Positions 54,801-63,392 of a stretch of 64,000 bases of DNA are shown one piece after another. The position numbers were made by a program, and so were the translations under genes. Numbering within the stretch: the stretch's first letter is position 1; the number at the start of each line of letters is the position of its first letter. Location: NCBI GenBank assembly GCA_032718475.1, contig JAUCBJ010001302.1, positions 1 to 64,000 on the forward strand, in the 5' to 3' direction. The notes beneath the pieces are model-generated. The model ran no database searches, was not told where the DNA came from, and was given only the letters and a program-made list of their open reading frames with translations. The stretch is from Nemertoderma westbladi. Taxonomy: Eukaryota; Xenacoelomorpha; Nemertodermatida; Nemertodermatidae.

Positions 54801-56455
54801 CTTCTCAAGAAGAGGACAGCGGGAAAGACACAGCAAAATCTTACTATGACAACAAGACCTATAAAGACGTAAGTAAATACAAGTCTCGAACCAGTGACAG
54901 GAGAGAACAGGTAACAACAACTCCTCCTACGTCTCCTAAGAGAATTCACGGAAGAAAGCCCGAAGAAAGAACGAGAGTGCATAACGTTACCCAAGGTAAG
55001 GTGAGTAACATCAAACCAAAATGTGCGCTGTGCGACGGGCCCCACCGTTTGAGTGCGTGTGCTGAATTTCTAAAGAAATCCCTTGTAGACAGACGTACAG
55101 TCCTGTGGAATAAGCGGTTATGCTATAATTGCCTCAGATCAGGACACCAACGGCGAACCTGTTACTCCGACGTAAAGTGTGCAAAGTGTGGCGCGAAACA
55201 TCACATCTTGTTACACAGTGAGTTCGAACGAGACAACCCGAGTCAGGTAAGTGAGCCCGAACTACATGTCCAATTCAGTGATGTAAATGACACTGATCAA
55301 GAGTCTGAGATGGAAGGATTCTATACTGACGAATTCTCCGACGCCAACGAATCCTGTTACCTAATAAATACCTCAGTGTATCGAGCACTTACTTATGAAA
55401 AGGACACCGACAATGAGTTCCCCCCAACTACTTTTGCCAGACAACCATCTTGGAAAGCTCCAACTTCCAACGTAGGAATCAGAGAATTTCCTGTAGTGCA
55501 GGTAAGAGTTCATGGTCCTAACAAAAGTTACATAGTGAACGCCCTCCTTGACTCCGGCAGCACAGGAACATTCATCGATCAAGAACTAGCCGAAGATATC
55601 TTTGCTGGACAACCCAAATTCCGGACTAAATTGAATATGTTAGGAATTATGCAGGTTTGGAAATCTACCCTAACGGCAGATTACTATGTAGGTGTGTTGT
55701 CCACCCCCCAGGATAAATTAGGAGCACAAGGTATAAGGTCGGTAAAAATGGTGGCTATAAAGAACTTCGCTACTACCCAAGCAGACCTTTATAATTGGGA
55801 CGAGGATGAGAGCATCCAACATCTTAAGATACCTCGATTCCAGACAGATTATCCTGGAGTGCAAATACTCATCGGCCAAAACGCGCATGAGGCGCTCGAG
55901 ACATTGGAGAAACGGCCTGCTCAACCGCAGCCACTACAAACCTATGCGGTAAGAACTAGAGTAGGTTGGTACTTCACTGGCCCTTCCCGTAGAACTCTCA
56001 AAGAGAGATTACCTCAACAACAGGTATACCAAGTAAAGGAATGGGAAGTGGAGAGCAGTGATGTGGACGATCCAACTGAGGGAACACCATACTCCTCAGA
56101 TAATGACGATATTAACTCCAATGTAGATCAATGGAGACATTGCCTTGGGACGATTAATCCAGCCGACATCGCTTCCAGAGGAGCAACTCCTCAAGAACTG
56201 ATAGATACTCCAGGCTGGTTAGGTGGATCCGACTTCTTAAGTAAAGAAGAAGAAGAATGGCCTCCTCATCTTACCCCGGTGAAGATTAGACAGGCCAAGG
56301 GAGCGGAGAAAGTAACACAACAACTAAATCGCCCAGCTAGTCGTTTATGTTTACTGGAAAGAGACCGAAAACTGTCCGGAAACTATGGAAGGCAAGATAC
56401 TCTTCCTACGACCACTTCCCTAATCCGACAAATATCTAGGGACTCCATAACGTAA
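51887..56455 (+). CDS. Gag-protease polyprotein with in-frame loss of RT (1522 aa)
   Basis: One intact ORF. Approximate residues: a Ser/Gln-rich N-terminus; an Ala/Glu/Arg coiled coil (360-440); a second helical stretch (635-690); a DUF1759-like Gag region (760-860); three Cys/His knuckles (1044-1110), the middle one CYNCLRSGHQRRTC being a canonical CCHC; a DUF1758-like aspartic protease with the normal triad DSGS at 1222; and GWYFTG near 1361, the usual end of the protease region. At about residue 1414 it jumps to QWRHCLGTINPADIASRG, which in the intact relative lies some 630 residues further on at the end of RNase H. It stops about 107 residues later, before any integrase. Relative to the 2826-aa protein, RT, most of RNase H, integrase and the C-terminal domain are absent. 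The join keeps the reading frame and no stop has accumulated. Confidence 0.93.
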   Translation: MSDTQKNLSDSLIDTTICDTDRSVERLRKEFSSPPTERKVIPPVVVSDPKLIQHRRSIIGTRAQVKRNQEAAVPQQQQPSQETCSQRSDSSSSSDTVELNPERGLQMAAKAYSDPLLTLPAAVLTTILIAVEEHQADWARNKRATQDNYAEYAREELMSIVESQWNFPGPGLPLDLSEATWEDIHRMGVVKDTMDPAVWKRSAAGYVQGFFGSLERLEEQLFRQPQGPQEQEELLYQVRERTLRIRLILSAFEETSKRRQDTSLQVAVKTWFQRVGLKVQETDQWKSQLSERLTYEEPTDATLPQVEGEETAERPRTRDAIDIYLSDYQRFLGDEELRRRLSGLSPNSEGTQRVLDSIDAEMLAANQAKFDEKLRLARVQEEQVKKRRIEEQKAAAMAEAEVERKAAAAEAEAERKAAKAVAEAERRASEQTTQLELENLQETQDNINKQLTASQMQMMRRSTPKRQGYTSSEESETTDPEGGGNRSRLSRRRKTSHRHKLPDLPPAVRRQLASTDLGITEPTDQTIQVKRLPTIVDEPEIIRPVVPKVTSVLETPVLPELNSKFPLHSTTLPVPGRTVHENIPVLIAEREIKDLSPVVPRQPTTMLATPASAVEWVEEGRRGMNLLLGQMQETVHQLKGTVREGRAELQEVQQSIALERDKLVNIQKGIPIPPVTLCQPVRSEVLHAQGVEPTRIYTASEVETPIANPIKGDYKPVVNDIPYRPANDPRNSYTDNSILNNTMAQESFTRQMARTEARQAVKVGEIVKFNGDEMKWLPFNEYYKDSIQNSVLSNGEKLRFLIKCLEGPPKLMALKFIGHPEGLRQVWDTLNIRYGNKDNIAKYLYAKLVAPRHFLSSGIIEFSDEIQEICRQLDWLGKSHEYQSSMVIGAVVSTLPKGGVCTRWDKKVLYMNEQQRRSPTMADLMSFLDSEVKLQLIKQSREKTSENKVSEKPVSRRRIIPVCYTDDGESQASQEEDSGKDTAKSYYDNKTYKDVSKYKSRTSDRREQVTTTPPTSPKRIHGRKPEERTRVHNVTQGKVSNIKPKCALCDGPHRLSACAEFLKKSLVDRRTVLWNKRLCYNCLRSGHQRRTCYSDVKCAKCGAKHHILLHSEFERDNPSQVSEPELHVQFSDVNDTDQESEMEGFYTDEFSDANESCYLINTSVYRALTYEKDTDNEFPPTTFARQPSWKAPTSNVGIREFPVVQVRVHGPNKSYIVNALLDSGSTGTFIDQELAEDIFAGQPKFRTKLNMLGIMQVWKSTLTADYYVGVLSTPQDKLGAQGIRSVKMVAIKNFATTQADLYNWDEDESIQHLKIPRFQTDYPGVQILIGQNAHEALETLEKRPAQPQPLQTYAVRTRVGWYFTGPSRRTLKERLPQQQVYQVKEWEVESSDVDDPTEGTPYSSDNDDINSNVDQWRHCLGTINPADIASRGATPQELIDTPGWLGGSDFLSKEEEEWPPHLTPVKIRQAKGAEKVTQQLNRPASRLCLLERDRKLSGNYGRQDTLPTTTSLIRQISRDSIT

Positions 56456-58079
56456 TAACATATGGAGTGGGCGTGTGACTATATCATTTTATATTTGTTT
56501 TTATTTTATATTTATGTATGTATTATTATGTAATTTTATTATAATCGTTTTCTTTAATTTTATTTAGTAGAATGTTATTTTAGTGATTATTTAGTAGATT
56601 AGTGCAATATATTAGTGTTTATTACGTACGTAATTACTTATAATATATATTTAGTGCGACGGCGAGAAATAATTATTTTTTCTCTTTCCTTACTGTCCGT
56701 ATCATATTATAAATACGTGACTACAGTAAGATGAAATGTCCGTACTTATTAAAGTACAATAAAGCTCCTACTATACTTAAGTATTATTGGTAGGCAGAGT
56801 ATTAGGAATGCAAAGTTCAGATCCTCGTGTCTCGGCTAAACCAAGCTCTGGGTAGACCTTGGAAACGACTTGCCTGTTCACACTGACATTGCTTCGTGCG
56901 ATATTGCTCTCATACCATATATAATAATACATATAGTAGCGTGATGTCCCTATAACAGTAGCGTGAAACGCAAATAAATCTGTTAAACTTTTTGACCATC
57001 TGTAATTCTAGTCGATTAAGATATCGTGGCACCCACCGATATACTTGAAAGACAAATTCTAGAATCAGTGGTTAACGTCCCCAGACAAGCTCTGGAATAA
57101 ATCGGTGCCCATCTTAAATATTAATTTAATATTTAGTAAAATCTGTAAAATTCAGATCCTTTAAATTTCTAGTCAATTAAGATATCGTAGCCTTTACCGA
57201 TACTCTTAAAAGACAAATTTCATAGAATTAAGGATCCTATGTCCCCAGACCTGCTCTGGAATCAAATTGTGTCAATTTTAACATCAAATAATAAAATTCA
57301 CGGGAATAAATTTAAATTCATATTTTAAATGAATTTCATAAATTGTCATTTTGTACAATTTATAACATTCCCAAAATTCCATTAATTAATAGATCATGGG
57401 AGCGGAGATTCATCCTATTGAGTGTATTAGAGTGCGAGAATCTCCAACATATAGTCAATAGCCGATAAAAATAATAAAATCATGCATAAAGAGAATATTG
57501 ACAATTAAAGAATTATTATTAAATAGCATCCCAGATCTGTATGCATGAGAATTACCCTAATTCTACCGCTAGCATTCCATAATGTCACCATAGCAACACC
57601 CACGCTAGAATTAGAAGCAAGTTAAAAGAACAATAGAAAGCTTGTCCCATTGCATAGCATAGAGAATATAGCACACTACTAGTATCCAAGGACACACAGT
57701 AATAACGTGACATTCTGGAAGGCACTGACTAATGGACAAATGGCCTGTATGTGTGCAGTTTGTGACAGTTGTGTGGAATTTGTGCGTTTATAGGTGAATG
57801 TTACTGCTAAAGTATGTTTACAGTAGCTAGTCGCAATTGTAAAAATAGCCCAACTCTCCTATAGAAAGAACCTAAGTGGATCCAAGCCTTTGGGACGGAC
57901 AGTGGAGTGACTTGTGCCGGTTATCGTTGTCGTGCTGTTGCTACATGTTGGCGTAAACACCGCGACGACGGTACATCGGCGCTGAGAATCCCACTGTCCG
58001 GGGGCAAAGAGAAGTAGGCAGCGACGCCCGCTCGCCTAAATATAAACTTATTTGATATTAATAAACTCAGATAGCAGAT
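56456..58079 (+). other. Noncoding region between Gag-protease and accessory ORFs
   Basis: 1.6 kb, AT-rich, without a supported gene. A diverged duplication with a 161-bp offset (TCTAGTCGATTAAGATATCG near 57007 and a near-copy at 57168, each followed by CCCCAGAC...CTCTGGAAT) is visible. Much of the deleted pol presumably lay here or upstream. A splice acceptor for the accessory ORFs may lie near the right end but I could not pick one. Confidence 0.5.
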
Positions 58080-58478
58080 ATGACGGAGTTGATAGAAGAT
58101 GATCTTGGTATTAGGGAGCGATATACCCTACCTTTACAAGCATTTGTGGATAGCTTGATACGCGGTGAAGCTGATCCAACCATTACGGAGGACGATGGTC
58201 GTTATATCGAACCGCCGATGTCCCAAGAGCAACTTGCGCGTGAATTGGACTATCGAAAATTCACCACTCGCTATACGAATCGTAACAGTACGTATATGGA
58301 CTTCCTAACTACCGGCCATCCTATCGATTTACATGATACGGACGATGTATACACCGAAAGGGAAATGGTTCTATTTAAATATCATACCCAGCGGAGTCGT
58401 AACGATAAACCGATAATAGATCACGAAAATTCTATTCGTAACAGACTGGGAAGACGAACCAATATGCCTAGAATCTGA
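58080..58478 (+). CDS. Accessory ORF A of the LTR element (132 aa)
   Basis: An ATG-initiated ORF beginning MTELIEDDLGIRERY; acidic at the start and ending with RNRLGRRTNMPRI. No family is recognised, and there is no signal peptide or membrane segment. It is followed, in the -1 frame and with only a few bases of overlap (58472-58478), by ORF B, whose open frame starts upstream of its own ATG. Charge pattern and position resemble the N-terminal part of the 667-aa accessory ORF of the left element. I infer that A, B and C are pieces of one ancestral accessory protein, but the similarity is weak. Confidence 0.55.
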   Translation: MTELIEDDLGIRERYTLPLQAFVDSLIRGEADPTITEDDGRYIEPPMSQEQLARELDYRKFTTRYTNRNSTYMDFLTTGHPIDLHDTDDVYTEREMVLFKYHTQRSRNDKPIIDHENSIRNRLGRRTNMPRI

Positions 58479-58528
58479 GGAGATTCAGCCTATCGCGCCC
58501 GGAACAGCGACAACGATTACATCCTAGA

Positions 58529-59227
58529 ATGGTATCAAGGTCCACAGTGTCTCACTGCGTACAATTATCGCCATGCCAACTATGTTCTCGGCAACGTTGT
58601 CGGTTATGCGCATCGAGAGACCATGTTACGCCCATGGACACAAACATCCGCTGTTCCTATTTCCACGAACAACCGGCAATGGAAATTTATTGCGCATATT
58701 GCAGACTCAATAACTTGCATATTTTTGCGGTTTGCCCTCAATTTATGACTCAATGTTACCATTGTCAACTAAAGAGATACGCCAGTTTCGATTGCCCTTT
58801 TAATCACGATTTGGAAAGCGTAGATGAAATGATCACACTACGTTACATCAGAGCTTGGGAAGCGAACACTGATTTACGTTGTGATTCGCGCCATCGCTAT
58901 TATCCTGGACGCGCTTACGAAGGAGTTTATGCATTCCATCCTTATCTATTCGCTTCTGTCGAACAGAAATCACGCATATCGAGTTACGAACTACTGAAGC
59001 GCGTCGGAGAATGTATTTCAACCAAATTCGTACGCAAATTTCTCAGGAGTGTTAATCCTAGCGACATTCATTCCTATAACTTAATCAATTTTATCCGTCA
59101 AGATCCGGGCTATGGAGACATATTTGTTAACTCACACCCGAGTTACAGGAAGTATATCGACGGCCTTACGAATACCGAGCCCGCGAACGCGAGTTGGAAA
59201 GAACCATTAAACCCAGGAAGTTTCTAA
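58529..59227 (+). CDS. Accessory ORF B, cysteine-rich (232 aa)
   Basis: The frame is open from 58472 and has its first ATG at 58529. The N-terminal 90 residues hold many Cys/His pairs: CQLC, CRLC, CAYC, CPQFMTQCYHC and a later CPFNH. That suggests one or more zinc-binding modules. The remainder is Tyr/Arg-rich and helical (KFVRKFLRSV, then a HSYNLINFIRQ stretch). No named domain is recognised. It does not look like an envelope protein. The last 97 nt overlap ORF C in the -1 frame. Confidence 0.55.
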   Translation: MVSRSTVSHCVQLSPCQLCSRQRCRLCASRDHVTPMDTNIRCSYFHEQPAMEIYCAYCRLNNLHIFAVCPQFMTQCYHCQLKRYASFDCPFNHDLESVDEMITLRYIRAWEANTDLRCDSRHRYYPGRAYEGVYAFHPYLFASVEQKSRISSYELLKRVGECISTKFVRKFLRSVNPSDIHSYNLINFIRQDPGYGDIFVNSHPSYRKYIDGLTNTEPANASWKEPLNPGSF

Positions 59228-59526
59228 CTGCCTATGGTCCACCTACGGCTCTCGTTCAGACCACTCGTAAAGGACCCGTAAGAGCGGCTATCCTAAAACG
59301 CGCTCTAAAGGCCGTTAGACCCCTCTTCTCCGACGTTGATGTCTTCCAACCCGGCACTTCGACCGGCGGATACACCGACCATAATCCTATACCCTCTGAT
59401 GCAATCATATTGCACCCTTCACCCAGGAGTTATAGCCCTCCTTGTAAAGTGGCTCGCCCCAAAGAGAAAAAGACTCTGGCTAGCTTTAAAAAACTGCGTA
59501 AACGCCGTCCGCGTAAGAAAGATTAA
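59131..59526 (+). CDS. Accessory ORF C, basic C-terminal piece without own ATG
   Basis: Open from 59131 to the stop at 59526, in the -1 frame relative to ORF B, and without an ATG at its start. The charged stretch RRPYEYRARERELERTIKP looks coding, and the C-terminus is strongly basic (KKLRKRRPRKKD). It is probably the C-terminal part of the same protein as ORF B. That would be reached either by a frameshift during translation or, more simply, be separated from it by a one-base mutation. No strict slippery heptamer was seen in the overlap. Confidence 0.45.
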   Translation, partial: LTPELQEVYRRPYEYRARERELERTIKPRKFLTAYGPPTALVQTTRKGPVRAAILKRALKAVRPLFSDVDVFQPGTSTGGYTDHNPIPSDAIILHPSPRSYSPPCKVARPKEKKTLASFKKLRKRRPRKKD

Positions 59527-59596
59527 CTGTTTAGAGTATTTACGTATATTAGAAACTGTGATTTTGTATATTTTATAGACTTAAATCCCATTTTCT

Positions 59597-59604
59597 GGGA
59601 GCGG
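59597..59604 (+). other. Polypurine tract before the 3' LTR
   Basis: GGGAGCGG directly precedes the TG of the 3' LTR, at the place where plus-strand DNA synthesis is primed. It is short and includes one C. Confidence 0.5.
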
Positions 59605-60787
59605 TGTAAAAGCTTCTGTGGGATATAACTGGCCCTTTTGCTTTGCAATCCAGTTTCCCCCCAGGCGCTGGAATACTCTAAAAGGCTCACTAACTCGAAT
59701 GGTACAAGCGACCGGCTGATTGGCTGATTTGCTGTACGAGGGGTTCTTTGCTATGTTCTATCGGCCAACCAGAGCTATAGCAGCAGAGTATGCAACCAGG
59801 ACAACCGAGCGGAGTGACTCATTTTGTGTGCTGGCCAAGGGATGCAAAAATCCTGATAGTTCGGCATTTAGATATTCGTGGAACCTGTGGAATCTGGTGT
59901 TCTGCCAATGAGAGCTATTCCTCTCTGTGTAAAAGATACCTGCAACAGGGACAGAGGACAGTGTTGTTATTCCTCCTAGGCCAGGAACACCGGCTCTAGA
60001 ATCAATTCGTTTTCATACTTTAGAAGAAACATTAGTAGGCTTAAGATTATAGAGCGTATAACTGTTATCTTGTCACATCTTGTCATATCATATCTTAACC
60101 TACCGTCTTAATGCTATTTACTGTTGTGTTTTGGTTGAATATTATTTGGAGAACATTTATAAAGAACCCAAATTTCCCAATTTTCTTGATACACTACAGG
60201 TTAGAGAGACGGGTTATATATAGCGATTGCGACTTATATTATTGTGTATGTAGTGAATTTAATGCTATTTGATAAGCACTACATTGGTCCGTTGCTGTTC
60301 TCTCTATATATGATAAAATTCATTGACGGTCGGCAAATTAGTGAGCAGTATTGTGTGTTACCGGTAGTGTGCATGATTGTGACTGATAACTAAGCATTTC
60401 CTAAAGAATGCGCCTCATACGTGAATCATAAGCCTTACCGACTTGCCGTTGTGATTAGTATAAGTCATATCTCTGTTTACTTAGATAGAGCGCCACGTCC
60501 TAAAGGAACTGTTAATATTTCCCGAAAGTGAATAATATTAGTCAGAAATTATTTATTAACGATCAATCGAATAATACAGTAGGCTTCACTGCAATAATAA
60601 TCTAAGCCCTCAGAATCCAGCCCCCCGGGTATATCCAGCGGGTGAATGGACGCGCACTAGGCTGGCTTCTGCTAATGTTGTGTTTATTGGTATTAAATAT
60701 TTGTCATCTTCTAAAGTATATTTATAAACCAAAAGACATATAAATTTTGGCAGGTTAAACTGCTAAAGGTCTTCAAAAGCGCGTACA
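59605..60787 (+). repeat. 3' LTR (1183 bp)
   Basis: Partner of 48509-49691, same length, two substitutions (60491 C, 60622 C). Confidence 0.97.
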
Positions 60788-60792
60788 AACAT
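60788..60792. other. Target-site duplication, right (AACAT)
   Basis: Repeats 48504-48508. Confidence 0.9.
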
Positions 60793-62412
60793 TCCCACCA
60801 AAACTGGCTGTCTGTTGTCTGGTTGATTAATCATTTGTTTGTTGTTTTCATTACGGGGGTTTTCCGGGTCGCTGATTTCAGGTTTGGTAGAATCTATTTG
60901 TCTTTCTTACAATTTGACGGACAGTCCGTCAACAGCAATAACTAGATAACTAAAAGAGATTTCGCTAAGCGGTTTTCAGATTTGAAATCCTCTTTAAATT
61001 CGGCTTTGGATTAAATAAAAATACAAATTTGAAATTTCAAATTTTCACATGGGGGGGGGGGGGGGGGGTACTCCGGCCTCAAACATTTAATTAACGGATT
61101 ATTGTTTATCTGTATTCGGAATGGCCGTCCCTACAGGAGACTCAAATATATTAGAGACGTCATTCCCAATGTATGGGAATTAACATTTTACTATATGTGA
61201 GAATTCCTCCCTAAATTAAGTGCATTCAAATAGATTATCTTCCCTAATATTCGGTAGTGGACCTAGGAAAATATCCCTGCTGTTTTAAGTTTTCACAAGA
61301 TAATTTAATGACGTTTTTTCTGAAAGAAAATGTAATTTGCTTAAATTGCGAACCACATGGTCCTAATGCGGGCCCCAGCATGGTGCATCCGATAACAAAA
61401 ATATGAAAATTTGAACTGATTTATAGATAGTAAGGAAATATGGATCATTTGTTTCTGCGAGGTAGTTTGCACCAGATGCACTATTGCCTATCGATATTTT
61501 GTAAAAATAAATCTCTAGTATAGTTGTGTGCCTGTTATAAGTCGGAATCTAGTCCCATTTAATCAATTTTATTAAGGAAAACTTCGACATAGAACCTTGT
61601 GCGGACAATAACTCATTGTGGAAATATGAGCGCACTTCCATTAATGTAATTATATTTTTTCGCTTTACACTCACTGTTGGTATGAAAGGTACGATATTTA
61701 CCCAACCTACGGGATGTCTCAACAGTGCATTATACTCCCAAGAATTGAAGGCGTAACCATCACTTATCCTGCTAAGTCATTTCTTTATATCACCAGCTAC
61801 GCCTCTTATTTGATACGTCACTTTATTCTGTTACCCATGCTGCAGTGGGAGGGTAATATAATTATATATTGTACTTAGAAAGATTTTTTAAAGGTAGGCT
61901 TGTTTGTTTACCGTTATCATTTAACAACATTTAAGTACTCCCGGCATAAAGATGCCTGAAAAAGGGCGTGTCCGTTGCGAATTGATCGGCTATTAATGTC
62001 ATTCGGTTAGCTAGCTGTTATTATTTATTTACTGTCTTTCATTCCAAAGCTGATTTAGCGTTGGGTACTGTAGTCCGTGTGTGGTGTGTTGACTGATGAT
62101 CATAGGTTACAGTTAATTTTTGATCTAATCAGCTGTTATTTCCGTCCATTTTCCCCTAGACGCTGGAGAGGGTTCCATTTTTATTGCTTAACGAATAATA
62201 ATAATAAATAAATAACCAATAATATATATAGTCCGTCATAAGTTTAGTTTAGAAAGAATCTGAAGTTTGGTCAAAAATGAGTTTGTCTGTCTGTCGGTAG
62301 TTTCAGATTTTTGAAAAATACCGAAACAGGTCAGTCAATTATTGATGAAATTAAACAAAACTTGGTAAAACATGTGGTCTGTCAAAGGTTTAGAAAGAGT
62401 CTGAAGTTTGAT
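60793..62412. other. Intron-like DNA with G18 tract
   Basis: No exon or element is supported. A run of 18 G occurs at 61051-61068. Two copies of GGTTTAGAAAGAGTCTGAAG-like sequence (near 62241 and 62388) lie just left of the foldback element and may belong to it. Confidence 0.5.
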
Positions 62413-63392
62413 ATATACCATGACCCGTAATATAGTGTCATTTTCTGATGACACGGACCCCCCCCCCCCCCCAAATTTTTCTACAAATCTTTATCATATT
62501 GCTTGAAATTTGAAACACAACTAGTTCAACTCACCGTGGTTGTTACCATGAAGCCGGGATTTTCGATTTCGCCTTTAAATTTTTTTTTTATTAGCGTTTA
62601 AAATAAGTGTATTTTGCTAAATCGCATCATTGCCATTCTCCACATTAGTCGTAATTTTTTCACATCAATAGAAAGCTTCCGTTGCAAGGATTCCAAATAT
62701 GTAACAATATCTGAATTTTGTTGAGAAACAGCTGAGAAATAGGCATTCAAAGATTGCAAGAATTATTGTTCGCTGCAGGCCATTTATTCTATTTAATAAA
62801 TACACAATATTCTGGAATGTGTTATTTATTTTATGAGTTGGAAGGCAACAGTGGTATGCCTAATAGGCATACCATACATTTGTTTATGTATTATTAGCTA
62901 CGCAATATAGATATTGTATAGGCATTGCCTATACAATATCTATATTGCGTAGCTAATAATACATAAACAAATTGTTCCAGAATATTGTGTATTTATTAAA
63001 TAGAATAAATGGCCTCTAGCGAACGATAATTCTTGCAATCTTCGAACGCCTATATCTCAGCTGTTTCTCAACGAAATTCAGATATTGTTACATATTTGGA
63101 ATCCTTGGAACACAAGCTTTTTAATGATATCTATAAAGCGAAGTTAATGTGAAGAATGGCGATGATTGGAGATGTGCAATTTCGCAAAAGACACTTTTTT
63201 AAAACGCTTATAAAAAAAATTTAAAGGCGAAATCGAAAATTCCGGCTTCATGGTAACAACCACGGTGAGTTGAACTAGTTGTGTTTCAAATTTCAAGATA
63301 ATAAGGATTTGTAGAAAAAAAATTTTTTTTTTTGGGGGGGGGTCCGTATCATCAGAAAATGACACTATATTACGGTACGGGTCATGGTGTAT
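62413..63392. mobile_element. Foldback element, copy 2, with a perfect 47-bp central palindrome
   Basis: The left arm from 62413 (ATACCATGACCCGTAATATAG) and right arm to 63392 pair over about 400 bp each with indels, including TCAACTCACCGTGGTTGTTA and its complement near 63248. C15 (62458-62472) faces G9 (63334-63342). In the centre 62878-62924 and 62926-62972 are exact reverse complements separated by one base, and a 10-bp palindrome lies at 62852-62874. Internal sequence is shared with the foldback at 21.4-22.1 kb. There is no ORF, so it is non-autonomous. Confidence 0.85.

Larger units (their letters stand above)
48509..60787 (+). mobile_element. Non-autonomous BEL/Pao-related LTR element with intact Gag-protease ORF
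   Basis: A complete 12,279-bp insertion. LTRs are 48509-49691 and 59605-60787, each 1183 bp, starting TGTAAAAGC and ending GCGTACA. The 5-bp sequence AACAT flanks both ends (48504-48508, 60788-60792), the duplication size expected of BEL/Pao. I found two differences between the LTRs (49395 T/60491 C; 49526 A/60622 C), so insertion was recent. The interior holds a 2.2-kb leader, a 1522-aa Gag-protease ORF missing RT, most of RNase H and all integrase, 1.6 kb of noncoding DNA, a three-frame accessory ORF cluster and a short polypurine stretch. It must depend on enzymes from another element. The closest concept is the plant TR-GAG class. Confidence 0.9.

Noticed and set aside
62431-62465. Second hammerhead candidate (CTGATGA)
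   Set aside because: The CTGATGA box is present but no GAAA box or pairing helix II follows.
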